DNA of 64,000 bases from Bradyrhizobium nivariense (lineage in GTDB: Bacteria > Pseudomonadota > Alphaproteobacteria > Rhizobiales > Xanthobacteraceae). The stretch is taken from contig NZ_JARVWW010000041.1 in NCBI RefSeq assembly GCF_029846715.1, forward strand, positions 1 to 64,000, in the 5' to 3' direction. Made by a program: the position numbers and the translations under genes. Within the stretch, counting starts at the first letter, position 1, and each line of letters starts with the position of its first letter. A model generated the notes under the pieces. That model worked only from the letters and a program-made list of their open reading frames with translations, did no database searches and was not told where the DNA came from. This document shows positions 9,927 through 19,607 of this stretch, in pieces.

Positions 9927-10951
9927 ATGGAGAAGATTTTCACGGTAGGGTTGGATTTGGCTAAGTCGAGTTCACGGCATCGCTGAAAACGGGAAAGTCT
10001 TGGTTCGTCGCACATTGCGGCGATCGCAAGTTCTGCCCTTCTTTCGAGGACTCCCGGCCTGCTTGGTGGGCATGGAGCCTTGTGCGAGTGCACATCACTG
10101 GGCACGCGAGATTGCGGCGGCACTAGGCCACTCTGTCCGCATGATGCCGCCAGCCTACGTGAAGCCTTATGTCAAACGAAACAAGACCGACGTGGCGGAT
10201 GCTGAAGCCATTTGTGAGGCGGTCACCCGCCCGAAAATGCGATTCGTACCGGTGAAGACCGCCGAACAACAAGCAGCCAGCATGATTTTGCGAACGCGAA
10301 AGATGCTGATGAGGCAGCGCAGCCCGACTGCAAATGCCCTGCGCGCTCATATGGCCGAATTGGGCATTATCGCCGGCACAGGCATGGCAAGCATCGCAAA
10401 ACTCCTGGTGCTTGTCCGGGACGAAAACGACAATAGGATCCCGGCGCCGCCCGCTTTGCCCTGATCCAATTCGCTGAACAGATTGAGCTGCTTACAACCC
10501 GCATAGAGAAGCTCGACAGAGAGATTTTGGTTCCCGTCAGAAAGGACCCCGATGCGAGGCGTCTGATGAGCATTCCCGGTGTCGGCCCTCTCATCGCCGC
10601 TACCGTTCGGAGATCGGTCTTGGATGCTCGCGGTTTTGCGACTGCACGAGATTTTGCGGCTTGGACGGGGCTAACACCGAGGGCACAATCGAGCGGCGGG
10701 AAGAAAGGCTCGGGGCGATATCAAAGCGTGGAAATCGGCAACTACGGACGCTCTTGATCGTTGGTGCGACCTCAATCATCAAGCTGGCTAAACGAGGGTT
10801 GAAAGTCCCGCTCTGGATCCGGACCATGCTGCAACGACGGCCGGTCAAAGTCGTATCGGTTGCGCTCGCCAATAAGATTGCGCGCACCATCTGGGCCTTG
10901 CTGGTCAGAGGCGGCATCTATCAGGCGCCGGCCGCAATGCTGAAATCCTGA
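9927..10951 (+). pseudogene. IS110-family transposase, broken
   Basis: Starts MEKIFTVGLDLAKS, then shifts frame near 9970 and continues VHGIAENGKVLVRRTLRR (in a second frame), EPCASAHHWAREIAALG-like sequence, VKRNKTDVADAEAICEA, another shift near 10460, LMSIPGVGPLIAATV, and a last shift near 10700 into KRGNRQLRTLLIVGA and ALANKIARTIWALL. These are the DEDD-type N-terminus and transposase_20 C-terminus of IS110. At least three frameshifts inactivate it. Confidence 0.85.
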
Positions 10952-11129
10952 TCTTAAGAACTCTCCGGCGGAAGAAGAAAGCTGCCGAGGAGGCAAGGTG
11001 CAAATCTGGATGAACCCCGAATGACGACGTTCCCGGTAGCAATCAGACCGCCTGACTTCACTGCGCTTCGAGCGCGAGAAATTGATTGGGCGATTGCTTC
11101 CGCGGATATCATCGTGGCCAGCGGCCAGG

Positions 11130-11710
11130 CGCCGCGTTCACAGGCCGAACATATGACCGCACCGTCATCCCTTGTTCAACCAGAGAAAGATCTTGCAGCC
11201 CGGGCCGTTCCACATATGAGTCAGAGCCAAATTTGAACGTCGATCGACAAACGCGGCAAAGCTCGCTTCTCTGGACGGGAATCTCCTCGATTGCGAGAAG
11301 CACGAGCTTCCGCAGGGTGGAGATCGAGCTCACAGGGGGCAGCGCGAAGAAGCCGACCAGATCAAACCTCACGGAGCCGATAGGGGATGCCGGCCATGCC
11401 GCCGCGAACTGACGGGGCACCCGCTCCAGATCTTCGATCGAAGACCCCTCCCCAGCCGCAATGGCGCCTTGAGCGTCGCGTGGAAGCCGTAGCGGGCGGG
11501 CCTCGGCGGTCGGCGTGCTGCGAACCAAGCTGGCTGCGAATTTCAGTCGGGGCCGCGGGCCGGCGTCCAGCAAATGCGTCGCGCCGGAGCCAAGCTTTAC
11601 TGCGACTGTCAGAGGGTGTTCCGGCGCGGGCGTGTAGTAGATCGCGCAGCGGGGCGACGACGCCCTGGGCATTAGCCGGCCGCATCCGCTGGGGCGGTAC
11701 TGTGCCGAGG
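11130..11710 (-). pseudogene. DUF1045 phosphonate-operon protein, relic
   Basis: DUF1045 proteins occur almost only in phosphonate (phn) operons. On the minus strand the relic shows PRCAIYYTPAPEHPLTVA, then WLRRDAFAGRRP in another frame, RYGFHATLKAPLRL in a third (about 11450-11490) and VGFFALPPVSS further on. These match the family's AIYF-P, WLGRDAFTG, RYGFHATLKAPF and FFAL signatures, but several frameshifts break the gene. It lies downstream of the phnJ relic on the same strand and supports a second, decayed phn locus. Confidence 0.72.
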
Positions 11711-11839
11711 CCCGCGAGCGGGCGACCGGCCGATCTCGAACAGGGGGACGGGCCAAAGCCTCGCGCATCTCTCATCATGGAAGATGCCAGCGATGCCAGC
11801 GCGGGCCTTCCTCGCTAATCAGCTCAACCAACACTCTGG

Positions 11840-12255
11840 CGGTTGGCGGCATCGAGCGAGGCTCTCAGCTCGTGAGCAGGAATGAGAAGTCGACGACCAA
11901 GCCGCGGGCGATATTGTCGCGCTGCCGGAGAAGGTATGGTGGGGCCGAATGATCGTCGCCTGGCCGTCGCCTGGCCGTCGCTCAGTCGCCGCGACATCGG
12001 CGAGCTCGGCGAAGAACCGCCTATTGAGACCCCATTAGTCACCGGCGCCCGGTCAACCACCTTCAGCTGGTCGTTCCGGTCGGGAATGCTTGCCGTCACC
12101 TGGAGACCACTGGTGCTCAGCCGGGCGGAAGTCGCGTCTCGCGGCTGGCGAACGGTACCTGATACCCGGACACGGCTACCGCCTTCAGGATCGCCCGTCG
12201 GATCAGCCGTCTCGTCAACTCATCGAGAAAGGCAAAGCTGTATCCGACGATGTCA
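11840..12255 (-). pseudogene. phnJ relic
   Basis: Minus-strand translation near 12250-12150 reads FAFLDELTRRLIRRAILKAV, then VSGYQVPFASRE, closely matching the start of the intact PhnJ at 22681 (FAFLDGHTKRSIRRAILKAV, IPGYQVPFESRE). After a stop, LTASIPDRNDQLKVVD and, in a shifted frame, SIRRFFAELADVAATERR follow, matching TASLLTPDDVLKVID and TIRSFFSKVAGVPTTERT. The iron-sulfur C-terminus is missing. Stops and frameshifts show it is dead. It is part of the same second phn locus as the relics at 2384 and 11130. Confidence 0.75.
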
Positions 12256-12628
12256 TCGATGCGAATTCGTTCGCGTCGGCGTCTCCATGTCGTTCCGTAT
12301 CAGGTGCCGCTCCTTTCCCGTTCTCACCCCTAGTCGGGGCCGCCAAGTCTCTAATGCGACCCGATACGCGCCGCGCTCGTCGTGGCCCGTAATCGAGGCC
12401 CCGATGTCAGCCGAAGACAGAACCTTTCGCGGGAGCACTAAATTCTTTCGTCACCGAGCAGCCGGAGAGATGTTTGCGTTCGGTGGACCTCCAATGTCAA
12501 TCTAGCCTGACGGACAACGGACGCTGAGATCTGGATTGCTTTATCCCTCCGTCATTGTACGAGCGTAACGGGTCGCCCGATCGGCCTTCGCAGAGGCAAG
12601 CATCAAAAACAAATAAGGGGCTCATCAA
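12256..12628. other. Leader of the importer/C-P lyase block
   Basis: Intergenic DNA ahead of the binding-protein gene. No convincing Pho box: the word CCGTCATTGTACGAGCGTAAC near 12551 matches only the first half. A weak ribosome binding site (AAGGGG) precedes the ATG at 12629. The divergent strand holds only the phnJ relic. Confidence 0.4.
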
Positions 12629-13879
12629 ATGAGAACGCTCTTAACGAATATTGTCGCTGCTGCCGTGTATGTGGCGGTGTGCGGACAGGCCTCGGCTCAG
12701 GACATTTCACTTCGGCTCCTGCACACCACACCGGTCGATCTCTACCAGGCCCTGAATGAGGGGTTCCTGGCCGGTCACAACACGATGCGCTTCCGTTCGG
12801 ATCCTGCGCAGCCGGACTATGATGTTCTCACCCAGAATCTTCTACGTGGAGCGATCGCCGGCGATTTGCCCGACGTAGTCTTTCAAGGTTACAACCGAGC
12901 TCGCCTTACTATCGAGCGCGGTGTTGTCGTTCCACTCGACAAGTTCATCCTGGGTGACGCCAATTTGGCAGTCGAAGGATACCCGCCCGCTGCGCTGGAA
13001 ATGTGCGCCTTAAATGGCAAGCCATATGGGTTGCCATTCGCAACCTCGGTGCCGATCGTCTATTACAATCTGGACTTGGTCGCCAAAGCTGGTCGCGACC
13101 CGCACGCGCTTCCTTCCGATTGGAATGGAATCCTGGCACTCGCTCGCGATATCAAAGCCGCAAGCCGAGACAAAATGGCTGTCTTCTTTGACTACGCCAC
13201 CACCGGCAACTGGACGTTCCAAGCGCTTCTGGCGAGTTTTGGCGGTCAGATGATGACAGCCGACGGAGGGGTTGGATTCGACAATGAAGCGGGGCAGCGC
13301 GCGCTTAGCCTATTGGCGGCTTTCCGTGATGCTGGCCAGGTAGACATGTCGCGTAGTCAAGCGTGGCAGACATTTTCCGCGGGTGGTCTAGGGATATTGA
13401 TCTCGACCAGCAGCCTGCTGCCTCAGTTTGAGCAGCAATCCGCAGGTAACTTTCAAGTCGGCACTGGAGCGTTCCCTATGACCGCACCGAATGGGCGCCT
13501 TCCGGCCGGAGGTAATTGTGCCATGATCATGACTAAGGATCCGACCAAGCAGCGAGCTGCCTGGGAGTATATCAGATTTGCCTCCGGCCCGTTTGGGCAG
13601 ACGATCGTCGCCATGAAGTCTGGCTATATCCCGATGAATACTCAGGCCGTTGAGGATCCGGCTTTGCTTGGCGCTTACTATAAGGAGCATCCAAATTATT
13701 TAACAGCAGTCAAGCAGGTCCCGATCCTCACTCGGTTCGAGTCGTTTCCAGGGGACAACTCTATGAAACTCACGACGGTGATCAACGATCACCTGCGTAC
13801 CCTGATGCTCAACCAGGCGCAGCCTCACGAAGCGCTAGCAGCAATGACTAAGGACGTGAAGGCGCTGCTCCGCAAGTGA
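12629..13879 (+). CDS. ABC transporter substrate-binding protein, UgpB/MalE-like
   Basis: A 416-aa extracellular solute-binding protein of family 1 (sugar / glycerol-phosphate type). A signal peptide is visible (MRTLLTNIVAAAVYVAVCGQASAQ, cleavage after ASA-Q), followed by the usual domains: LPDVVFQGYNRA, PLDKFILGD, GKPYGLPFATSVPIVYYNLD, and AAWEYIRFASGPFGQ near the C-terminus. It would capture a ligand in the periplasm for the permeases encoded downstream. Its reading frame overlaps the next gene by 4 bp (GTGA), so the importer genes form an operon. Placement upstream of C-P lyase genes instead of phnCDE suggests a phosphonate conjugate as ligand; this is inference. Confidence 0.88.
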   Translation: MRTLLTNIVAAAVYVAVCGQASAQDISLRLLHTTPVDLYQALNEGFLAGHNTMRFRSDPAQPDYDVLTQNLLRGAIAGDLPDVVFQGYNRARLTIERGVVVPLDKFILGDANLAVEGYPPAALEMCALNGKPYGLPFATSVPIVYYNLDLVAKAGRDPHALPSDWNGILALARDIKAASRDKMAVFFDYATTGNWTFQALLASFGGQMMTADGGVGFDNEAGQRALSLLAAFRDAGQVDMSRSQAWQTFSAGGLGILISTSSLLPQFEQQSAGNFQVGTGAFPMTAPNGRLPAGGNCAMIMTKDPTKQRAAWEYIRFASGPFGQTIVAMKSGYIPMNTQAVEDPALLGAYYKEHPNYLTAVKQVPILTRFESFPGDNSMKLTTVINDHLRTLMLNQAQPHEALAAMTKDVKALLRK

Positions 13880-14838
13880 AGGCGATAGTCAACGAGGATC
13901 GCGACAACTCTGTGTACTCAGTCTATCTACCTTGGAGTAGGATAGTGAAGTCCATTGAACTAATGACATTCAATATCCATTCAGCCATTGGTCGCGACCG
14001 GAAAGTGAATGTCAGCCGGATAGCAGAGGTGGTCGCGCAAGCGGACATCGTAGCTCTGCAGGAGGTCGATAATTTTTGGGAGAGGTCAGGGAACGTATCC
14101 CAGCTGGAGTTTCTGAAACACGAGCTTCCGCACCACTTCGATGCGTGGAATCCTAACATCGATTTATTCAAGCATGCGAAGACGCGCCGCCAGTTCGGAA
14201 ATCTTCTGTTTTCTCGTTTTCCAATACTCAGTATCAAGCGATACACGTTGCCGAAATCCGCACAGCCGGCGCGACTGGGGCTTCAATGCGGCGTGCTTGA
14301 GGCGATCGTGGCGGCGCCATTTGGCGATATTCGAGTCTATGCCACCCACGTTCTATCCAGCGACAGCAAGGCGCAGATTCGACGTTTAATGGAAATCTAC
14401 CAAACGTCGATCCAAGAGGGACCGCCCATTTCGGGATCCCACGATGATGACACGTGGTTCGAGGAGCCCCGCCTGAATGCGGTACCGCAAATGACGATCT
14501 TGCTTGGTGATCTCAACATTCGTCCCGGTAGCGGCGAGTATAAAATGATCTAGACTGGTATGTCGAGGCCGGCACAAGGCCTTACCGATGCGTGGTGCGT
14601 CGCCAATCCGGATGCGGCAACTACCACTGCCTTCAGCGAGGATCATGATCCAGGGGCCACTTACTACACCGATGTTTCCGGCAAGATTGGTGAACGCATC
14701 GACTACTGCTTCACGTCAGCGGATCTCGCCGAGCAAATAGTCTCAGCCAAGGTGCTTGCCGACGTCGACGCGTCAGATCATCAGCCTCTGCTTGTTAGTC
14801 TCGATGCAGAACCGACCAAAAAGGCTGTCCTGCGATGA
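13876..14838 (+). pseudogene. Endonuclease/exonuclease/phosphatase-family gene with in-frame stop
   Basis: An EEP-family phosphodiesterase (LMTFNIHSAIGRD, ADIVALQEVDNFW, GNLLFSRFPI, ILLGDLNIRPGS, and in the second part RIDYCFTSADL and DASDHQPLLV). These are the metal- and phosphate-binding motifs of the DNase I-like fold. A single TAG at 14551-14553 interrupts the frame after GEYKMI; the same frame then continues without other damage to 14838. The product could be two fragments, a suppressed full protein, or a recent null. The gene overlaps its neighbours by 4 bp on both sides within the importer operon, hinting that it processes the imported phosphodiester or phosphonate ester. Confidence 0.75.
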
Positions 14839-16022
14839 TGGGCGTTGCAATAAACCAAATTACCAAGAGCTTTGGCGCGACACCAATTCTTCGCGATGTC
14901 TCGCTTGAGGTTGCGGAGGGCGAGTTTCTGACCCTCTTGGGGCCGTCTGGGTGCGGGAAGTCCACGCTGCTGCGCATCCTCGCGGGGCTGGAGGTTCAGG
15001 ATGGCGGATCGGTAACGATCGGCGGGCGGGTCGTGGATGGGATGCCGCCGAAGCGGCGGGAGGTCGCGATGGTGTTCCAGTCTTACGCGCTCTATCCGCA
15101 CATGACCGTGGCGGACAACATGGGTCTACCATTGAGAATGAGACGGCTCTCGGCCTGGCAGCGGCTGCCAGTACTGGGCAGGCTCTTGCCGGGCACGAAT
15201 CGAGCCAGCGTGGAAATCCAATCCGAGGTGACGCGGACAGCTGATGCGCTTGGAATTGGACATCTCCTCGGCAGAAAGCCCGGGCAGCTGTCGGGTGGTC
15301 AGCGGCAGCGGGTCGCCGTCGGGCGGGCAATGGTACGTCATCCGGCCGTGTTTCTGATGGATGAGCCGCTATCGAACCTCGACGCCAAGCTCAGAGTCCA
15401 AATGCGGGCCGAGATCAAGGAGCTGCACAAACGGCTGGGAGTGACTTTTATCTATGTCACCCATGACCAGGCCGAAGCGATGACGCTTTCAGACCGGGTC
15501 GCGGTCATGCTGGAGGGAGAGCTACTGCAGGTGGCGCCTCCACAGCAGATCTATGCCAACCCGACTGACAGGCGCGTCGCAGAGTTCATCGGCTCGCCGA
15601 AGATCAGCATGCTTGACGGCGTCATGCGTGAGGGAGGTCTGGTCGATGTCGCAGGCTCGACGCTCGCGGTCGACCTCAATCGGGATGCCGGCGCTGAGGT
15701 AACTCTCGGTATCCGTTCGGAGGCGTTCCATCTAGCGGAGCGGTCTGGTCCCGGCTCCCTAACAGGATCGGTCAAGCTGATCGAGCACATGGGCTCGGAC
15801 CTTTATGTCCATCTCGACCTTCCTAGCGTGGCTCAGCCTGTGATCGCAAGGCTCCTGGCGGAGCGTGCGCCTCGCATCGCGATCGGCCAGGTCCTCAACC
15901 TCGGCGTGCAGCCCGACCGTGTGCTCATGTTCACCCGGCAAGGTTTGCGCATTCGTCCACATAGTCTCGCGCCGATTCCGGCGATGACTAACGTGACGTC
16001 CCTCCACGAGTGCGTGCGATGA
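14835..16022 (+). CDS. ABC importer ATPase, UgpC/MalK type
   Basis: A 395-aa nucleotide-binding subunit: Walker A GPSGCGKST (about residues 36-44), signature LSGGQRQRVA, Walker B VFLMDEPLSNLD and switch HD. The C-terminal third is a TOBE/OB regulatory domain as in MalK/UgpC. The Q-loop region has an insertion (LSAWQRLPVLGRLLPGTNRA) that is longer than usual. It energises the importer with the two downstream permeases at the inner membrane. Overlaps on both sides (4 bp each) show operon membership. Confidence 0.93.
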   Translation: MMGVAINQITKSFGATPILRDVSLEVAEGEFLTLLGPSGCGKSTLLRILAGLEVQDGGSVTIGGRVVDGMPPKRREVAMVFQSYALYPHMTVADNMGLPLRMRRLSAWQRLPVLGRLLPGTNRASVEIQSEVTRTADALGIGHLLGRKPGQLSGGQRQRVAVGRAMVRHPAVFLMDEPLSNLDAKLRVQMRAEIKELHKRLGVTFIYVTHDQAEAMTLSDRVAVMLEGELLQVAPPQQIYANPTDRRVAEFIGSPKISMLDGVMREGGLVDVAGSTLAVDLNRDAGAEVTLGIRSEAFHLAERSGPGSLTGSVKLIEHMGSDLYVHLDLPSVAQPVIARLLAERAPRIAIGQVLNLGVQPDRVLMFTRQGLRIRPHSLAPIPAMTNVTSLHECVR

Positions 16023-16969
16023 CTGCGACGACAGCCGAGACATCGCGCCGAATGCCGTCCGCTCGAGCCCCGCTTGCTGCATCCCCGCGCGCGACGAAAC
16101 TGCTGGATGCAGTGGCTGCCTGGACACTGGCTGGTCCGGCCTTCCTGTCCTTGGTGGTACTCTACTTTCTGCCTGTCATTGCCGTTTTCGTCATCGCGCT
16201 TACCAATTGGCAGTTCGGCGCGCCGTCGCTCAGCTTTGTCGGGCTAGGCAACTTTGCCGAGGTCTTCGCGGACACCGGTTTCCGTAACTCACTCCTCAAC
16301 ACCATGGTTTATGTGCTGATCGTGGTCCCGGCCACTGTCATCTTCGGGCTTGCTATCGCGCTTCTGATCGAGAACGGTCAATCGCTGCGCGCCTTTTACC
16401 GCGCAGTTCATTTCCTACCCTTCATGGCCACGCTTGCCGCTATGGCGATCGCATGGGAGGCGCTGCTGCATCCCACCATCGGTCTGGTGAACCAGACGCT
16501 GTCAGGCCTCGGCCTGCCGACCGCAAACTGGCTAAGAAACGAGAAAACGGTACTTCCGGTTCTGGCCGTCATCGGCATCTGGCAAAATCTCGGCTTTGCC
16601 ATGGTGCTGTTCCTCGCCGGTCTCAAGTCAATTCCGCAGGACCTCTACGACGCGGCCGAGATAGATGGCGCCGATCAGTGGCTTGACCGACTGCGAACCG
16701 TGACGCTGCCCATGCTCGGGCCCGTATCCATGTTCGTCATCATTGTAGTCGCGCTGCGCGCTTTCGAGGCCTTTGACACTGTACAAATCCTGACCAAGGG
16801 CGGACCGGGTCATGCCTCTGAGGTGCTACTCTACACGCTCTATCGGGAAAGCTTCGAGTATCTGAGGACCGGTTATGGCGCCTCGGTGACGATCGTCTTC
16901 CTCGTCATCGTCGTGGCGCTCACCCTCTTCCAAGCTCGCGTCATGGACGAAAGAGTGCACTACCAATGA
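16019..16969 (+). CDS. ABC importer permease, UgpA/MalF type
   Basis: A 316-aa inner-membrane permease with about six hydrophobic segments and the binding-protein-dependent EAA loop (DLYDAAEIDGADQWLDRLRTVTLPML). Begins at ATG 16019, overlapping the ATPase stop by 4 bp; the GTG at 16010 is an in-frame alternative. Two permeases of this family form the heterodimeric channel. The sequence class is carbohydrate-uptake family 1 (sugars, glycerol-3-phosphate). Confidence 0.92.
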   Translation: MTATTAETSRRMPSARAPLAASPRATKLLDAVAAWTLAGPAFLSLVVLYFLPVIAVFVIALTNWQFGAPSLSFVGLGNFAEVFADTGFRNSLLNTMVYVLIVVPATVIFGLAIALLIENGQSLRAFYRAVHFLPFMATLAAMAIAWEALLHPTIGLVNQTLSGLGLPTANWLRNEKTVLPVLAVIGIWQNLGFAMVLFLAGLKSIPQDLYDAAEIDGADQWLDRLRTVTLPMLGPVSMFVIIVVALRAFEAFDTVQILTKGGPGHASEVLLYTLYRESFEYLRTGYGASVTIVFLVIVVALTLFQARVMDERVHYQ

Positions 16970-17808
16970 ATGCCGCACATCATCATCCCGCTCGGCTGCC
17001 CGCAATCACCCGTCATGCTGTGCTGCTCCTGACGGCGGCCCTGATCATGGTGCCTTTTGTGTGGATGGTCTCGCTGTCGCTCAAGCCGCCCGGCGAGATC
17101 TTTCGCGCCTCTTTCACGATCTTCCCCGAGCATTGGCATGCGATCGAAAACTACACGAAGGCGCTCACCGCCGCTCCACTGCTCCGTTACATGTGTAACG
17201 GTGCCTTTATCTGTGCAGTCATTCTGGTGCTTCAGATCCTGGTCTGCGCGCCTTGCGCCTATGCTCTCGCGAAACTGGAGTTCCGCGGCCGCGACACCCT
17301 GTTCGTTCTTGTCCTGATCGGCCTGCTTCTGCCGCACCAGGTGCTGGCCCTGCCGCTGTTCATCCTCGGCTATCAGATCGGTATTCTGAATACCTATGCG
17401 GCGCTGGTATTCCCCTTCATCGTCTCGCCTTTTGGCATCTTCTTGTTCCGCCAGTTCTTCAAGTCCATTCCCGATGACATCGTGCATGCCGCCAGGCTCG
17501 ACGGGCTCAGTGAAGTCGCAATCGTGTGGCGCATTATGGTGCCGATGGCCATGCCCGCGATCGTCGCCTTTTCAATTTTCTCGATCGTCGGCCACTGGAA
17601 CGATTTGTTCTGGCCCCTGATTGCCGTCCGCGACGAGGCCCTAATGCCACCTCCGCTCGGCATCATGGCATTCAGGAATGAGGAGGCCGGAAATGACTAC
17701 GGCCCCCTTATGGCCGCTTCAACCATCGTGGTCCTCCCACTTATCGTCACCTTCCTCGCCGCCCAATCATGGTTCGTCGAAGGACTCGCAAAAGGTGCAG
17801 TAAAATAG
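16966..17808 (+). CDS. ABC importer permease, UgpE/MalG type
   Basis: A 280-aa partner permease. It shows the N-terminal membrane helix (HAVLLLTAALIMVPFVWMVSL), several further segments, and the EAA motif DIVHAARLDGLSEVAIVWRI. The start overlaps the upstream permease stop (ATGA). It ends the importer part of the block; 292 bp then separate it from the MurD-like gene on the same strand. Substrate unknown, see the binding protein. Confidence 0.92.
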   Translation: MNAAHHHPARLPAITRHAVLLLTAALIMVPFVWMVSLSLKPPGEIFRASFTIFPEHWHAIENYTKALTAAPLLRYMCNGAFICAVILVLQILVCAPCAYALAKLEFRGRDTLFVLVLIGLLLPHQVLALPLFILGYQIGILNTYAALVFPFIVSPFGIFLFRQFFKSIPDDIVHAARLDGLSEVAIVWRIMVPMAMPAIVAFSIFSIVGHWNDLFWPLIAVRDEALMPPPLGIMAFRNEEAGNDYGPLMAASTIVVLPLIVTFLAAQSWFVEGLAKGAVK

Positions 17809-18100
17809 ATCAGAGGCCTCATCTCGGATCCGAAAAATGCTTCTAACCCGTGCTTTAGTTAGAGCGGTTTCGCGACCTCGACGATACAGGCAAGTGCCGT
17901 AGGAAAAAATCAATCTAAAAATCGTTTTGCAATAGCGCCAAGGCCCGAGGGTTTGAGGCGATGCTGCCAAAACGCGAATGTGTCGAACTCGTCAGAACTC
18001 GCATCGGAATCGACCTCCGGCGAGATGACGTTCAACACGCGACAACGCGGCCTGCTTCGCCACAGTACAACGACGTAAGCAACAGAATCGAAGAATAGCG

Positions 18101-19540
18101 ATGATGAAAGTACCCTCAAAGTTGGCGCCCTTTGTGGGACGAAGCCTCCTAGTCGATGGCCTTGGCGACGATGCGGTAGAACTCGCAGAGTTCCTTGCCA
18201 AGGTCTCAGACAGGATCACGGTTCTTGTGCGCACCGAAACGGTACAGGAAAATGAACCGCGCATCGATCGCCTTAGAGCGCAAGGCCTGTCTATCAGATC
18301 AAGCTACGCGGGCGAGCCAGTTAACTTCGCCGACGCCGAGGTGCTGTTCGTCGACCTCTTCACACCTGCGCGGGCACCATTGATCCTGAGCGCTCGCGAA
18401 AGGGGGCTTCGCCTTTCCAATCTTGCCGATGTTATTCTCAGAACCGCACCTGAACATACCATCGGGATAACGGGATCGGCCGGAAAAACCACAACCACGT
18501 TCCTGCTGACCTCGATTCTGCGCGCAGCAGGCATTCCAGTGCGTGGATCAACGGATGATCGATTGACACCTTCCGGGCCTGGCCACGCAATGCTTGCTGA
18601 TCTCTACGCCCTCGGGAGTAGCGCATGGCGGGTGCTCGAATTGACGAGCCATCATCTGGATTACGTTAGTGTGAGCCCCCGGATTGGTGTTGTGACAAAC
18701 TTCTTTCCAGATCACCAGGATTGGCATGGTTCGCTCAGTGCCTACCGCAGCGCGAAGCGGCGACTCCTTGACTTTCAGCGCGCGGACGATCTGGCAATTC
18801 TCAATTTCGATGATGAAGCGGTCAGGACGGATTTTGCCAATGGCTTGGGAGGTCGGAAGGTCTTCTATAGCATGTCTGACGATAATGACTCGGGCGTTGT
18901 AGTGTCAGAGGGTTATATCGCGAACCGGTCGAGGCGAGGGCTTGAAAGGATCTGCGCTCTCGCCGACCTCGCTATGCCATCGCACCATATCCCCAATGCA
19001 CTCGCTGCCGCAGCGGCCGCGTTTGCGGTGGGTGCCGAAACCGCAGCTATCGGCGAAGCCCTTCGCAATTTCAGGGGCTTACCACAGCGTAGTTACTTCC
19101 TGGGAAAAGTCGACGGCGTGGAGATCTATGACGACACCATCGCCATGAATCCGAGAAAGGCACTTTCTGGTTTGCAAACATTCTCGGACAAATCGTTGAT
19201 CGTCGTCGCTGGAGGAGCCTTGGAGTCCCCAGGAGGGGAGAAGCGTGTCAACAGCGAACTGGAAAAGCAGGACCTCCGCCGGTTCTGCATGGCGCTTGAA
19301 CGAAAGGCCAGGGGAGTCGTTGTGTTTGGTGCAGGAGGTAGTGTCATTGGCCGCCTTCTCTCGGTCAGCGGCAGACCACCGATCGTTCTCACCGAGGCTT
19401 CTTTTGAGCATGCCTTAGAGCGAGCAATCTCCCTCGCTAGGCCAGACGGACGCATCCTGCTTGCTCCCGTCTTTTACAACCCAGCCACAAAGCTCAAGCA
19501 AACGCTTGAAGGATTGTTGCGGCGCAAAATCGAAATCTAG
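18101..19540 (+). CDS. Atypical Mur ligase (MurD-like)
   Basis: A 479-aa ATP-dependent amide ligase of the Mur family. The three-domain plan is visible: an N-terminal Rossmann-like domain, a central ATPase domain with P-loop GSAGKTTT (125-132), ELTSHHLD (180-187, MurD ELSSFQLE), NFFPDHQDWH (200-209, MurD N-x3-DH-D) and SAYRSAKRRL (213-222, keeping the lysine carbamylated in MurD), and a C-terminal domain. The D-glutamate side is unlike MurD: GLPQRSYFL replaces the GLPHRFE region, the DSKATN motif is DDTIAMN, and SPACASLDQF is APVFYNPATK. So it probably joins an amino acid (or similar) to a different acceptor. It sits between a sugar-type importer and C-P lyase genes, away from any dcw cluster. 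Confidence 0.85.
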   Translation: MMKVPSKLAPFVGRSLLVDGLGDDAVELAEFLAKVSDRITVLVRTETVQENEPRIDRLRAQGLSIRSSYAGEPVNFADAEVLFVDLFTPARAPLILSARERGLRLSNLADVILRTAPEHTIGITGSAGKTTTTFLLTSILRAAGIPVRGSTDDRLTPSGPGHAMLADLYALGSSAWRVLELTSHHLDYVSVSPRIGVVTNFFPDHQDWHGSLSAYRSAKRRLLDFQRADDLAILNFDDEAVRTDFANGLGGRKVFYSMSDDNDSGVVVSEGYIANRSRRGLERICALADLAMPSHHIPNALAAAAAAFAVGAETAAIGEALRNFRGLPQRSYFLGKVDGVEIYDDTIAMNPRKALSGLQTFSDKSLIVVAGGALESPGGEKRVNSELEKQDLRRFCMALERKARGVVVFGAGGSVIGRLLSVSGRPPIVLTEASFEHALERAISLARPDGRILLAPVFYNPATKLKQTLEGLLRRKIEI

Positions 19541-19607
19541 ATCCCGAGAGTTCTTGCTATATGTCACATCCAGTTCTCGCTTGGCCGCAGAAGAAGCGGC
19601 ATGCCTG

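Noticed and set aside
12551..12571. Possible Pho box ahead of the importer operon
   Set aside because: Only the first seven-base half resembles the consensus; the second half does not.
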